In this document: positions 11,386 through 23,525 of the stretch, one piece after another | How the letters are laid out: each line of letters begins with the position of its first letter | How positions within the stretch are numbered: the first letter of the stretch is position 1 | Source of the DNA: Mercurialis annua | Lineage: Eukaryota > Streptophyta > Magnoliopsida > Malpighiales > Euphorbiaceae | Length of the DNA stretch: 64,000 nt | Direction: 5' to 3' | Assembly: GCF_937616625.2 (NCBI RefSeq) | Contig: NC_065571.1 | Location: forward strand, 44,625,651-44,689,650 | Notes under the pieces: generated by a model | Seen by the model: only the letters and a program-made list of their open reading frames with translations | Told to the model about the DNA's origin: nothing | Database searches by the model: none | Program-made: the position numbers and the translations under genes

Positions 11386-11954
11386 TTTGAGCTATTTTCT
11401 TTAAGTGTGTTTCAACATCTTTCTAAAAATGGAGGGACAATTTGATTTTTGGGTCAAATATGAAGGGCATTATTTAACCCATTTTAATTCTAAATATTAT
11501 ATAGCTATAAGTTGAACCATTTCAATGATTGACATGATTAGCTCTAATGACCATTAATGTTATTATATCTTCCTTTTTGTTGAACTTTTGTGTCCAACTA
11601 ACACAAGCTTTCATGGAGCTCTTGATGAGAATAGAATAGATATATAAGTATGTAATTGTCGATTGACATGGTGTCATGCCACTTAGATTGGAACCAGTTG
11701 TTTTTATTATTACTTATTCTCCCACATAACAGAACACTAAGGTCAAAATGTGTTAATGTTCAAATAACTAGGCAGTTGATCATTGCCAACAAGAAGAGGG
11801 AATAACGGGCAACACAAATTGCTAAAATATAAAATTTCATGCCAATGAATTACATAAAATTAAACTCTTAATATTTCTCAAATAGATTATTGAAAAGATT
11901 ACCTCTTCATCTCATTTGAAAAAAAATATTTTATTCTACACAATTTTAAAAATA

Positions 11955-12305
11955 AATTTTATGGTGAAAAAAAATCAAACTTTTAAATTTTGTCGCAATT
12001 TAATTTAAAATCTTTTAACTTTTATGATAATAGCCACGGTATTTTTTGTTGTAACAATAGTCAAATTACACTTTTTGTGCGAAAACTTTTGAACAGTTTT
12101 GAGTTTTTTCGCCACTTCTTATGATTTTTAATATATCATTATTTATGAAAAATAATAATAGCCTAATTGAAAATGACAAATTTGACCACCAATTTGGCTA
12201 TTATTGCAACGGAAAAATACAATTTGGCTATTATTACAAAAATTAAAAAGTTTGAATTAAATTACAACAAACCGAAAAGATTTAAATGTTTTTCACCATT
12301 AAGCC
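11955..12305. mobile_element. Foldback MITE, same family as 3350-3730
   Basis: About 351 bp. The right half (ggctattattgcaa ... aaaaattaaaaag ... ttcaccattaagcc) closely follows the right half of the 3350-3730 element, and the left half is its diverged inverted copy. Flanks ttaaaaata (11946-11954) and taaaaaata (12306-12314) match at 8 of 9 positions, a worn 9-bp target duplication. The open frame 12167-12355 crosses the element boundary and is not a gene. The 11386-11954 stretch has no recognisable feature. Confidence 0.65.
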
Positions 12306-12863
12306 TAAAAAATATAAATACATTGAAATTATATTTAATAATTAATCATTTATAATTTACTTTCAAACATTTAAATAAGGAAAGATAAACAAGACAAAAT
12401 TTAGGTTTAAAAAGTATACAAACTTCAGTGAGACTCTTATTAAATGAAAAATTATAAAAGTGACAATAATTTTCTATAAATGGGACAGAAGGAGTAATAA
12501 ATATTTTGCTATTTGACTATTCATAAATGATAAAAGGCATTCAAACAAAAATCAATCTTTTTAAATTTTTTATTGATATATATCTCAAATTTTTTAAATC
12601 ATCAATTTTATTTTATTTCATTTCTCAATTTTTAATTTTAACTGTACTTGTTTTTAAAAATTAGGGTTTTTTTTGTCTGAAAGAAATCTAAATATATCCT
12701 TAATATGTAGCATTTAGTCTAAATAATCTCTTAATATTTTAAAAAGTACTACAAATTAGGACTATTTGACGAATATGAAAGACATTAGAAAAATTAGTTT
12801 TATAAATAATTACAACTGAAAATGAAAACAAAAAAAAATGTTATAATGAAGAATTAACAAATC

Positions 12864-13002
12864 CTAACGTTTCAATTTTATAGTGATTTAATCTCATTGC
12901 TCAAAACGTTATAACGGGATTTGATTTATAACATTTTGTTACAATTTTTTTTATAACATTTTGAATAGTGGGATTAAATCATTACAAAATCGAAACGTTA
13001 AT
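12864..13002. repeat. Short hairpin, MITE-like
   Basis: About 50-bp arms (aacgtttcaattttatagtg at 12865 and its diverged complement ending in cgaaacgtt at about 12999) surround a short AT-rich loop. No target duplication was identified. The surrounding 12315-13480 has no gene. Confidence 0.55.
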
Positions 13003-13484
13003 TTTTTTTTACCAGTATCTTTTTACAAAAATTAAAATTTTATATACAAAGAAGAAACTTGAAGATTTAAAAAACAAAAAACAAAAAACCCTTGGAAAGA
13101 TAAGTTATTTTTGGGTCCTCGACAAATGTAATTAAAGTAAATTGATTCATATTTTTACAATTATATAGAAAATCAATATTCTTCAGATTCTAATATGTAG
13201 ACATATGTGAGTTTGTAAAACATTTTTTTGATTCAAATGAAATTGTAAGTTCAAACTGCATGTACGTATGTACAAAAATGATCTTGGAAGACAAATTTTT
13301 GATTAGTCTATTAGTACGCATCCGTTTAAAACCTTCTATATAAAATTTATCTAGTTAGAGTGGAAATTAATTTAAATATAAAAAATTAAAAAATTATTAT
13401 GTGATAGTTGTATTATCAGTTTAGGACTCAAAATATTGTACACTTCGAAAAGTAACACTCAAGATTAACTTAATAGATGCAGAT

Positions 13485-13651
13485 GAGGACTTGGCCAAAT
13501 GGCCAGGTCCTTATACTGTATGAGGTCGGAGGCTCGAATCTCCAATTCTCCTCAGGCTGTAGTTTGTCTGATTTAATTATAAAAAATACATACTAACTTC
13601 CGCTAACTTCTGCTAACAACTAACCCTAAGTCTACCTCTAATAAAAAAAAC
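13485..13651 (+). mobile_element. tRNA-derived SINE with 21-bp target duplication
   Basis: A 167-bp SINE. A-box-like ttggccaaatggccagg is followed by the B-box-like aggctcgaatctcc, then a tRNA-unrelated body and a 3' A-run just before the right flank. The flanks at 13464-13484 and 13652-13672 are 21-bp direct repeats with a single g/a difference, the expected product of LINE-driven target-primed insertion. The one mismatch suggests fairly recent insertion. The family differs from that at 5911-6003. Confidence 0.85.
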
Positions 13652-13672
13652 ATTAACTTAATAGATACAGAT

Positions 13673-15314
13673 TTGTTACAAGAAAAAATATATTATAGGT
13701 AGCCATAGTTTTTGATTTGATGAGACAGAAGCCATGATGGCCCACAACCTCCATGCAATTGCATTATTGTGGATAATAAGAAAATGCCAAAAAGAGTCCT
13801 CAAATAGCGACAAAGACAAGCCACATGAAATATAATAAAGAAAAGGAGAAGAAGCTGGCAAATCCTCGTAAACATTTTATCGAATAACTCGGTCTTCACA
13901 TGGATTTCTTTATTTTATTATCTTCTTTTCAATGCTTTTGGTTCTAAAGATCCTCGCTTCATTTTGTATTTTTTGAACTTTGTTCAGTAACCAATGCATT
14001 TTTGATATTTAAGTTATTCTTTAAGTGAGATTTGATAGCTTAAGAGGTTTGATTAATAGAATAAATGCTTAAATAAATAATCATCATCTCTCATATCCTT
14101 TATATAGAGGTAAATGGTAGAATTTGTACCATAATTGGATTTGGATCTCTGATTTTAGAGACGAATCTTATTAAGACATGTACTTTGTATTTCTATAAAA
14201 AAAATTTATTTATAGAGAAAAATTGACAATTGCACAACTTAAACATAAATAATCCCATAATTACGCCCAACATTTTCTATTTAGATAATTAATCTTTTTT
14301 TATTTTTTCTTACAAAATTAACTTTTTTAAATTAGAGAAATACGATTAACAATTAATTAAGGTAACAATCAACTCTGATCAAAGATTCTCCTAAACTTAC
14401 TCTCAACTTTTAAATCACACAAATCTTTTTTAATTAGAAAAATCTTTAATCCCATAAAATATGTTGATATTCAGTTCTTCAAAAGTGAAATATTACAGAG
14501 AATTGCGTCAAACAATAGAGAGCAAAAGCAAGAAATTTCTGTTAATACAAAAGCAAAAAAATTCAGAGAATCCAATCAATTGAAGAGAAAAATGTTGAAG
14601 ATTCAGCGGCAGACGTGGAGGTCGCTATGGTGGAGGTCGCGGTGATCGATTTGGGTTCCATGATGAAGGTCATCATTCTTTTCAGCGATGTCATCTTTCC
14701 AATCTCGTCGTCGTTCTTCCCACCATCAACAGTGGCACCACCAGTGGAGGCGGCGACTATTTTGCTTTAATGATCCTCTTTTTTTCTCATTTAATTTCTT
14801 TGTGATTTGAAGAGATTATCTAATTTGATGGTTGTGGATGATGGTGGTTGTCGATGGTGGTCTGATTTTGATGTTGCACTCTTGGTGTTTGAATAAATGC
14901 TTATGAGTGTTTGTATTTGTTCCGGGTGTTGGTTAACCAATGGTTAATTTTGGGTGAACTGTTGGTTAACTTGTAATAAATTTTATTTGGAATATATTGT
15001 TAATAAATCGTTCATAAATTGCTCGTAAACTTGAATTATGCATTTTAAACAAATTGTATAAAAAAATTATTAATTTTACTTTTAGTATACCATTAGACAT
15101 AAGTAAAATATGAGTAAAATGCTGACAAATTTATAATCTATTAATTAGTTACCCAATGGTCAACCAAACGATAACCAACTATATACTGAATTAAACTAGT
15201 TTATTAGGTTTTAAAAGTTAACTAAAAGCTGATCAAATATTATAAGACAAATTTAACAATAAGTGATGTGTGTATTATATAGAAGATAACTAATGTGAGA
15301 TGCGTATTTGACAA
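13673..15314. other. Intergenic, host-side flank of element 1
   Basis: No confident gene. At about 14605-14770 one frame reads as a short Gly/Arg-rich (RGG-like) peptide, with no start codon and no extension. Around 14930-14970 and 15150-15185 there are several 'ggttaacca' and 'ataaccaac' words that continue on the other side of element 1 at 28270-29110, showing that both sides were one sequence before the insertion. Minus-strand frames near 13.7-13.9 kb have no protein-like features. Confidence 0.5.
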
Positions 15315-15549
15315 GTATGTGATAGGAGTATTTTACTCCTATAATTAGGGTCGATTTTACTCGGTTTTTATCACGTTTAGTATTAATTTTGTACATTATT
15401 TGGCATTTTTATGTTTGATGGTGTTTGTTAATGTTTCAGTGGAAATAAGATGAAAATCGAGTATTTAAAGCTAATTTATGGTGGATTAAGCGTTGGAGTA
15501 AAAGCGTAGCTTGCGGACAAAGGAATTAACATCGTAAAGGAAAGGATTA

Positions 15550-15830
15550 TGAAGTCTCGAACGAAACTTGTGCAGTAAAGAGTTGTTTCCGTTCGAAAAA
15601 CACTATTCTCGAACGGGAACCATGAAGAAATGGCTTGAGTCTCGAACGAGAAAGCCATTCTCGAACGAGACCCAAGTGAAAAGATGAAGATACGTTCGAA
15701 ACACATGATGGGCAAACGAGAATTTTCTCTCGGTTAAAGCTTTTTCGAACGAGAATCCAAGGTACGTACGAGAACCATGAAGAATTCAGGCATGTCTCGA
15801 ACGGGAAAGAGAGGTACGAACGAGAAAGAG
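15550..15830. promoter_or_regulatory. U3 dyad-motif array, element 1 5' LTR
   Basis: About ten imperfect copies of the type tctcgaacgagaa in 280 bases, in mixed orientation, 120-400 bases upstream of the TATA box. The arms TCTCG and CGAGA are complementary, so each copy is a near-palindrome. Position upstream of the TATA box suggests binding sites for a dimeric factor, but no factor is known to me. Confidence 0.6.
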
Positions 15831-15949
15831 TTGAAATTTGCCTAATCAGAATTGGACTTGGACTTAATCTCCTTTTACGACTCCAACCGAAACTCCTATT
15901 TCAAATTCGATTCGTCAATCGACTTAGAAGATTCCAGAGCTTCCTCCTC

Positions 15950-15957
15950 TATATAAA
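15950..15957 (+). promoter_or_regulatory. LTR TATA box, element 1
   Basis: TATATAAA in the context ctatataaagac, in the middle of the 5' LTR. It marks the U3/R border region. The same box is present at the equivalent place in the 3' LTR and in element 2 (37203-37210). Confidence 0.75.
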
Positions 15958-16920
15958 GACTTTGTAATAGACTAGTTTTAAGATATAGAATACATTAGTT
16001 TTATTTTCATTCTCTTAAAATAGCGTTTTAGCTTCTGTTTCTCAGCAGTTTATAAGTAATTTATTATTAGTTTCTGAAAAGAACGATTGTGAAGATTTCA
16101 AGTTTAATCTAGACGATTCTTCCGAAATTGACAACTCCAGTATTTATTGTTCTAATTATGTTTAATTCTTCATCTTCTTCTTTGTTTAATTTAAGCTTAA
16201 GCATGTGTAACTAAATCCTTTGTTCGGGGATTGATATGAACACTTAGATTAGTTTTCGAATTGGATTAGGATTTATTACGTGAGTAAAATTGTGTTTTAA
16301 TTACTAAGATTAATGCTTGAATTAATTTGATCACTTAGTTCATGATTTTGTGTTTAATTAACTAATTGAGAGATTGTTAATTAAATAGACATAGGTAATT
16401 AAAAACTTAGAGGGAAACGCCGTGAGAGCGGGTTGGAATTTAGGTAGTCGTTGAGTTTGCTTCATAATTACAATTTAGTTATTTAATTCAGTTTTAATAT
16501 TGTGAGAGCAAGTTAATAATTGATTAGCTAATTAGGTTGTGATTTTATTTGAATCTTTGAGGCTTGAGAGAGCGGGATTCGGTGCATTAGAATAGCTCGA
16601 TTCATAATAAAATCACTAGATAAATTTTGATCCATTCTTCTACTAGTTTATTTGGAATTATCAATCCTTGAGCTTTTTACCATTATTGTTTAAACTTCAA
16701 TTTATTTGTTTGATTTCAGATTTTTAGTCTAATTACTTGAGTTAATTTACTTAAGATTATAATCAGTTTACACAAATCCATTTATTTTCCTACTAGCCAA
16801 TTAAAGAATATTAGAAATTAGTTGTTTAGTTCATTGTTCCTTGTGGGATCGATACTTGGTCTTCCAAGTTATATTACTTGCGCGATATTGTACACTTGCG
16901 ATTATTTGCCAACAAGTTTT

Positions 16921-16937
16921 TGGCGCCGTTGCCGGGG
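16921..16937 (+). other. Primer binding site, tRNA-Asp type
   Basis: TGGCGCCGTTGCCGGGG, six bases after the 5' LTR, is complementary to the 3' end of plant tRNA-Asp(GUC), whose tail reads CCCCGGCAACGGCGCCA. This primer choice is typical of Athila-type elements. Confidence 0.88.
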
Positions 16938-17065
16938 AGCAATTGCGATTAAATTAATTAAAAGTATCTTATTCTTAGATTGAGTTAGTTATCGTTATAC
17001 TTTGTGATTCTTGGATTTTACGTTGGTTTTCTTGTTTGTGTTTGCGCAGGAATTTTGGTTAGTGT

Positions 17066-20000
17066 ATGCCTAATACACGACGTGCCAAAAAACCGCTAGA
17101 ACTGTTTCAGTCAGATTTGACATCCTTCGAAAGAAGTATCCGAAAAACAGCGCGGAAATCCAAAACAATGGAGGACGACCGTAACCCTCCGTTGAATCAT
17201 GAGGGGATTGTTCCACCACCACCACCACCACATGATGGCCTAGCTCTTAATAGGCCAAACGCGAGGGTTGTCCCTCTTCCCGAAAGACGTACCTTGGGTG
17301 AATTCTTCTTACCCAACGTGGACAACGCCAACTATGGATGTTTTGCACCTCCAATCCTCGCTAACAATTTTGAAATCAAGCCGGAAACGATTCAACTACT
17401 AGAAAGTCGTTGCCAATTTTATGGATTGGAACGCGAGGATCCAAACGCTCATCTTTCAAAGTTCACGGAGGTGTGCAACACATTCAAAATCCATAATGTG
17501 ACGGAGGACCAAATCAAACTTCGACTTTTCCCTTTCTCTTTGAGGGATAAGGCAAGAAATTGGATTCAATCACTTCCAAGCACCTCAATCACAACATGGA
17601 AGCAATTGGCACAAGCTTTTCTCAATAAGTATTTCTCTATGGGTAAGACCGCGAGAATGACCAAGGAAATTATAGATTTTCTCCAATTACATGGTGAATC
17701 TCTATACCAAGCTTGAGAACGCTTCAAAGAGCTTCAAAGAAATTGTCCGCATCATCATTTAGGGAGGGAGCATCTTGTCTCTATTTTCTACAATGGTACC
17801 AATAAGGGTACACGGGCAACGATTGATGCGGCATCAGGAGCATCACTTATGAAGAAAACTTATGATGAGGCCAATAACTTGCTAGAGGAACTCGCTACAA
17901 ATAGTTGTTCTTGGTCAACCGAGCGGTTGAGGCAACCACCTCAAAAGGGAATAATGACCCTCGAGCAAACCCAAGAATTTGAAGCAATGAAAGCGAAGAA
18001 TGCGACACTTCTAGCACAACTCGAGATGTACAAACAACAAGCAAATCAAAGGAATGCTCAACTTGCGGTAGTTCAAATGGGTTGCGAGACTTGTGATGGG
18101 CACGATCATTCGGGAATGGATTGCCCCGTCCTACATCAAAACTCAAATGAGCAAGTCAACTATATCAATGGGCAAAGGCAAGGCAATGACCCATATTCCA
18201 ACACCTATAATCCGGGGTGGAGGAATCATCCTAACTTTTCGTGGAGGGAAAATTCGGGTCAAGCCAATGCCAACCCAAATATGGGAGGAGCAAATTTTCA
18301 AGGAGGAAACCGTGGTCCACAAAACCAAGGCAACTTCAACAACTACCGACCACAACACCCACCCGGTTTTCAAAATCGGAATACGGATGAGGGGAGCAAA
18401 ATTGACAAGCTTATTGAGGAAGTTAGAACCGGTTTTAAGAACCAAGCTTCCGTCAATCACCATCTCGAGACTCAAATTTCTCAACTTGCCATCTCGCTTC
18501 AAAATAGAGCTCAAGGGGGTTTACCGTCTACAACGGAATCAAATCCAAGAGAGCAAGTCAAAGCTATTGAACTCCGAAGCGGGAAAGAACTTGAGGATCC
18601 ACATGCAAGTAAAGAGAAAGCGATCGATCTAACAACGGGAACAAATGAGGAGGAAGTAACCGAACTTCCATATGTTAAACCGCCACCTCCTCCTCCATTT
18701 GTGCCGAAGGTCCCTTTTCCGGGACGATTGAAGAAGACGCCGGATAACCAAAAATTCCATAAATTTCTGGAAATTTTTAAGAAACTCCAAATCAATATAA
18801 GCTTTGCGGATGATTTGCGTGAGATGCCTCAATACGCGAAGTTCCTCAAAGAAATCATAACGAAGAAAAGGAGTTGGGACGACAAAGGCACAATTTCCCT
18901 AACGGAAAATTGTAGCTCACTCATCCTTAGTGACTTGCCCACCAAGCTTAAGGACCCAGGGAGTTTTACAATTCCATGCAAAATAGGCGATTTAAATTCA
19001 ATTAATTGTCTATGTAATTTAGGGGCAAGTATCAATCTAATGCCTTTGTTTCTTTTCAGGGATATTTTTGGTGATCAAACTTTGAAGCAAACATCAATGA
19101 TGCTTCAATTGGCGGACCACTCCCTAAAAAAGCCATACGGAGTGGTAGAAGATGTTCTAGTCAAAGTAGACAAATTCATCTTTCCGGTGGATTTTGTCGT
19201 ACTTGACTATGCGGCAGATAAAACATGCCCTATGATTCTTGGGCGTCCTTTCATGAACACGGGGAGGGCATTGATAGATGTGCACGCCGGACGACTCACT
19301 TTGCGTATCGATGATGACAAAGTAGAGTTTGATATGAAAAGGATTATGCGCAACACTTTTGAGGAGGTGGAATGCATGAAACTGGATATGATTGATGGAA
19401 TCGTGGAAGAACTTTTTCCGGTTTCAAAAGTCATATTCCATTCCGAGGAGACACAAGAAACTTCCGGGGAAGAATATTCCAAAGAAGATGAGCCGAAAGC
19501 CGAAAATTTGATTAGAAGAGAGAGCGTGACACCACCTTCTTCTATCTCTCCACCAAAGGTTGAGCTTAAAACGTTACCATCTCACTTACGGTATGCGTTT
19601 TTGGGTGACAACATGACACTTCCCATCGTCATCTCAAACAACTTGTCAGAAACACAAGAAGCAAGAGTTGTCAAAGTGGTGAAGCAACATATATTGGCAA
19701 TCGGTTGGCAAATTTCGGACATCCGAGGAATTAGTCCCTCGGTGGTCATGCACAAGATCCACCTAGAAAATGAGTCGAGAGCATCGGCTCAAAGACAACG
19801 GCGTTTGAATCCAAATATGAAGGAGGTCGTGCACAAAGAGATAGTAAAACTTCTCGACGCCGGAATTATATACCCCATATCCGATAGTGCGTGGGTTAGT
19901 CCCATTCAATGCGTTCCAAAGAAAGGGGGGATGACGGTGATTGAGAACGAGAAGGGTGAGCAAATTTCCACTAGGACGGTAACGGGATGGCGTGTTTGTA

Positions 20001-22456
20001 TTGACTACCGCAAGTTAAATACGGAGACGAGGAAGGACCATTTTCCATTACCATTTATCGATCAAATGTTGGAGCGGGTAGCGGGCCACGCTTATTATTG
20101 TTTTCTCGATGGATATTCCGGGTACAATCAAATTCTTATCTTCCCGGATGACCAAGAGAAAACAACTTTCACATGTCCTTATGGAACGTTTGCTTATCGG
20201 AGGATGTCATTTGGTCTTTGTAATGCACCGGCAACATTTCAATGATGTATGACTTCCATCATCGCCGATATGATTGAAGATATTATGGAGGTCTTCATGG
20301 ATGATTTTTCGGTATTCGGGGACTCTTTTGAGATGTGCTTAAATAATCTTGAATGAGTGTTGGCCCGGTGTGAGGAGACCAATCTAGTCTTGAATTGGGA
20401 AAAGTGCCATTTCATGGTAGAGGAGGGAATTGTCTTGGGACATAAAATCTCCAAGGACGGCATTGAAGTAGATAGAGCAAAAACGGAAATCATCGAGAAA
20501 TTACCACCACCAACTACCGTAAAAGGAGTTCGTGCCTTCTTAGGGCACGCCGGGTTTTATCGACGATTCATCAAAAATTTCTCTTCCATTGCTCGTCCTT
20601 TAACTAATTTGCTTGTTAAAGATATTCCTTATGAATTTACTAATGATTGCCTTGTTGCTTTTTCTAGGTTGAAGGAAGCCCTTATCTCGGCCCCAATTAT
20701 TTCATCACCCGATTGGACTCTTCCTTTCGAACTCATGTGTGATGCAAGCGATATAGCACTTGGGTGCGTATTGGGGCAACGGAAGGAGAAAAAGCTTCAT
20801 GTGATATACTATGCGAGCCGAACATTGGCAGGTGCTCAACTCAACTACACCACCACCGAAAAAGAGATGCTTGCGGTGGTGTTCGCATTGGATAAATTTC
20901 GGTCGTACTTACTTTGCTCTAAGGTTATCAGCTATACGGACCATGCGGCCCTTCGATACCTTTTTGCAAAGCAAGATGCTAATCCGAGACTAATCCGATG
21001 GGTGCTTCTTATGCAAGAGTTTGACATCGAAATTCGCGACAAGAAAGGAACGGAGAACGTCGTCGCCGACCACTTGTCAAGGTTAGAAATTCCGAAACCA
21101 ATTATAAGTGGCGTAGAGATTAATGAAACGTTTCCGGATGAGATGTTGATGGTACTTTCGGAAGTAGAAACGCCATGGTATGCGGATATCGCAAACTATC
21201 TATCTTCTGAAATAATGCCGCCGGACTTGACTTACCACCAAAGAAAGAAGTTCTTGAGCGATGCTAAACGGTTTCTATGGGAGGAACCGTACCTCTTCAA
21301 GGTGTGTGGAGATGGGATTTTGAGGAGATGTGTCCCATTACAAGAGATGATGCCTATACTTAGTCAATGCCATTCTTCGGACTATGCGGGTCACTATGGT
21401 ACATCAAGGACCGCCGCTCGTGTGCTAGAGTGCGGATTCTTTTGGCCTACGCTATTTTGCGATGCAAAAGACTTTGTTAGTCATTGCGATCGATGCCAAA
21501 GAGTGGGGAACATATCTAAGAGAGATGAGATGCCGCTTACCAACATTCAAGAGGTGGAACTTTTCGATGTGTGGGGAATAGACTTCATGGGTCCATTTCC
21601 TATGTCGTTTGGAAAACAATACATATTGGTGTGCGTAGATTACGTTTCAAAATGGGTAGAGGCGGAAGCATTACCCACTAACGATGCCAAAGTAGTGTTG
21701 GATTTTCTCAAACGTTTGATGAATCGATACGGGACTCCTAGAGCAATAATAAGCGACGGTGGATCTCACTTTTGCAATAGGCAATTCGATGCCTTGATGC
21801 GGAAGTATAAAGTCTATCATCGGGTCGCTATTCCGTACCATCCTCAAACAAGCGGGCAAGTTGAAGTTTCTAACCGTGAGCTAAAAAGAATTCTAGAGAA
21901 AACGGTTAATAACACAAGGAAAGATTGGTCACTAAAACTAAATGATGCATTATGGGCATATCGTACGGCTTTTAAAACGCCCCTCGGAATGTCTCCATAT
22001 CGTATTGTTTTTGGGAAAGCATGCCATCTTCCGGTGGAACTTGAACATAGAGCATATTGGGCCATTAAAAAGCTCAATTTTGACCTTAAAGCGGCGGGGG
22101 AGAAACGTATGCTTCAACTCAATGAGTTGGACGAATTTCGGTTAAATGCCTACGAAAACGCCAAACTTTACAAGGAAAAGACGAAACGATGGCACGACGC
22201 TCATATCGTTCCGAAAACTTTTTCGGAAGGATCTTTTGTCTTGCTCTACAACTCACGCCTCAAATTATTTCCCGGGAAATTGAAGTCTCGTTTGAGCGGT
22301 CCCTTCAAAATTCGAAGTGTGGCAAATCATGGAGCTTTGGAATTAGAGAATGCTAGTGGTGAGGTCTTCAAAGTAAATGGACAACGGTGCAAACCGTATC
22401 TTGGACCTTTGACGGATCAAGTGGTGGAACAAATCATGTTCACCACTCCTCCATAA
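17066..22456 (+). pseudogene. Gag-pol of element 1, three stop codons
   Basis: A single gag-pol frame of 5391 bases with the same domain order as element 2 (38339-43723) but disabled. In-frame TGA stops are at 17714, 20243 and 20354 (codons 217, 1060 and 1097). Element 2 has TGG, CGA and CGA there, so all three are single transitions and two are CpG to TpG. Two of them flank the reverse transcriptase FMDD motif (about residues 1078-1081). The protease D-L-G-A-S is N-L-G-A-S here (codon at 19016), removing the catalytic aspartate. Other odd changes against element 2 include Pro to Ser in [10 protein letters not shown] and Trp to Leu near the integrase C-terminus. There are no frameshifts; the two-residue length gain comes from a longer proline run near residue 50. 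Expected products would be truncated Gag only. Confidence 0.92.
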
Positions 22457-22689
22457 ATTCCGGGCCGCAGTCTAGCTTTTGACCAAAAATAAAGCGCACT
22501 CGGGAGGCAATCCCGAGAGGTTCGTGTTTTTATTTTATTTTATGGTTTTGCTTATTTATTTTTAATTTTTAATTTTGTTTCTTTATATTTTGTTTTCATT
22601 TAATTCTGGGGTGAGTTTTTGTTTTTGATAGTGCAGGTATTTTAATGGGTTTTAGCAAGTTTCAGAAGCGTTTCCAAATGATATTTGAG

Positions 22690-23110
22690 CCATTTTGCCT
22701 TGGTCTCGTTCGAAATTCCTAAATTTCAAACGAGACCCTTGCAAAATAGCTTAAATATTGCTCAGGTATTAGTTTCTCGTTCGAAAAAGTAAAGGTTTCG
22801 AACGAGAAACACAAATTTCCTCTTGGTCTCGTTCGAGAATCACATTCTCGTTCGAGACCAAGGGAAATTTTCAGAGCCAAAAGCTCTCGGTTATGTTTTT
22901 TTTCGAACAAGAATGGGATTCTCGTTCGTACCCAGGCAATTTTGCCTATTTCCCGTTCGGGAAAATGCTTTCCCGTTCGAGAACCAAGGCAATTTTGCCT
23001 GGGTTCGATCAGATTACGAACGAGAAAATTTTAGCATAAATAAACCTGATTAGAAATTTTGTTTTCCCGTTTGAAAAACCATTTTCCCGTTCGGGAAACC
23101 ATCAAAAATA
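22690..23110. promoter_or_regulatory. Dyad-motif array between pol and downstream ORF, element 1
   Basis: Roughly a dozen copies of ctcgttcgaga-type dyads in about 400 bases, often in pairs separated by 8-15 bases (for example ggtctcgttcgagaatcac followed by attctcgttcgagacc). Most have the TCTCG..CGAGA arms found in this element's U3; a few near 22950-23100 have the TCCCG..CGGGA form of element 2. No convincing protein frame runs through it. Confidence 0.6.
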
Positions 23111-23169
23111 GTGGGAAATTTGAATTTTTTATTTAAAACTTTTGAATTAAAGTGTGGTAAATTTCTTGG

Positions 23170-23240
23170 GGCTTGTGTTTCTTTTGAGACTTGTGTTTCT
23201 TTTGAAACTTGTGTTTCTTTGAGATTTGTGCTTTGAAAAA
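23170..23240 (+). repeat. Short tandem repeat, 'cttgtgtttcttttgaga'
   Basis: Four imperfect copies of an about 17-base unit (cttgtgtttcttttgaga), followed by two copies of 'cacttggattgatg' further on. Element 2 has the same arrangement at 44360-44420. It sits between the dyad array and the internal TATA box. Confidence 0.65.
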
Positions 23241-23415
23241 ATTTGAATTTTTCACTTGGATTGATGACTTGGCAAATCCAAACCATTCATTAGTGCTTCA
23301 ATTTCACTTGGATTGATTCCATGGTTTCAATCTAAACCGTTAAATCAATTCAAAGTTATTAAATGGAAAGTTTGAATTTAGTGGTGGGAAATCTTGAAAT
23401 TTGTTATATTTTCCT

Positions 23416-23423
23416 TATAAATA
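23416..23423 (+). promoter_or_regulatory. Internal TATA box before the extra ORF, element 1
   Basis: TATAAATA lies 110 bases before the start codon of the downstream ORF. Element 2 conserves it exactly (44605-44612), with a matching CT-rich leader in between. It suggests a separate internal promoter; a spliced transcript from the LTR is the alternative. Confidence 0.5.
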
Positions 23424-23525
23424 CCTTGCATTATTCTACTTTTTATTTCACAACAAATTCTTCTTCTAATACTTTTCTTTTCTTACCCTCTCAAATTTTT
23501 TTAGATATATTCTCATTCCGCAATC

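Larger units (their letters stand above)
15320..16914 (+). repeat. 5' LTR of element 1
   Basis: 1595 bp, starting TGATAGGAG and ending GCCAACA. The U3 part contains about ten copies of a CGTTCG/CGAACG-centred dyad between about 15550 and 15830. A TATATAAA box at 15950-15957 places the probable transcription start near 15985. The remainder is R/U5. A 79-residue minus-strand frame (15476-15715) comes from the dyad repeats and is not considered a gene. Confidence 0.93.

Noticed and set aside
15550..15830. Heat-shock elements in the LTR
   Set aside because: Some element 1 copies contain TTCnnGAA, but element 2 copies do not, and no run of three proper units was found.
18143..18514. Minus-strand frames across gag-pol of both elements (for example 18143-18514 and 39410-39781, 123 aa)
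   Set aside because: They are shadows of the conserved plus-strand gag-pol; they are preserved only because the coding strand is.
22690..23110. CRISPR-like array
   Set aside because: Short repeats with irregular spacing, mixed orientation and a plant context; no spacers of constant length.
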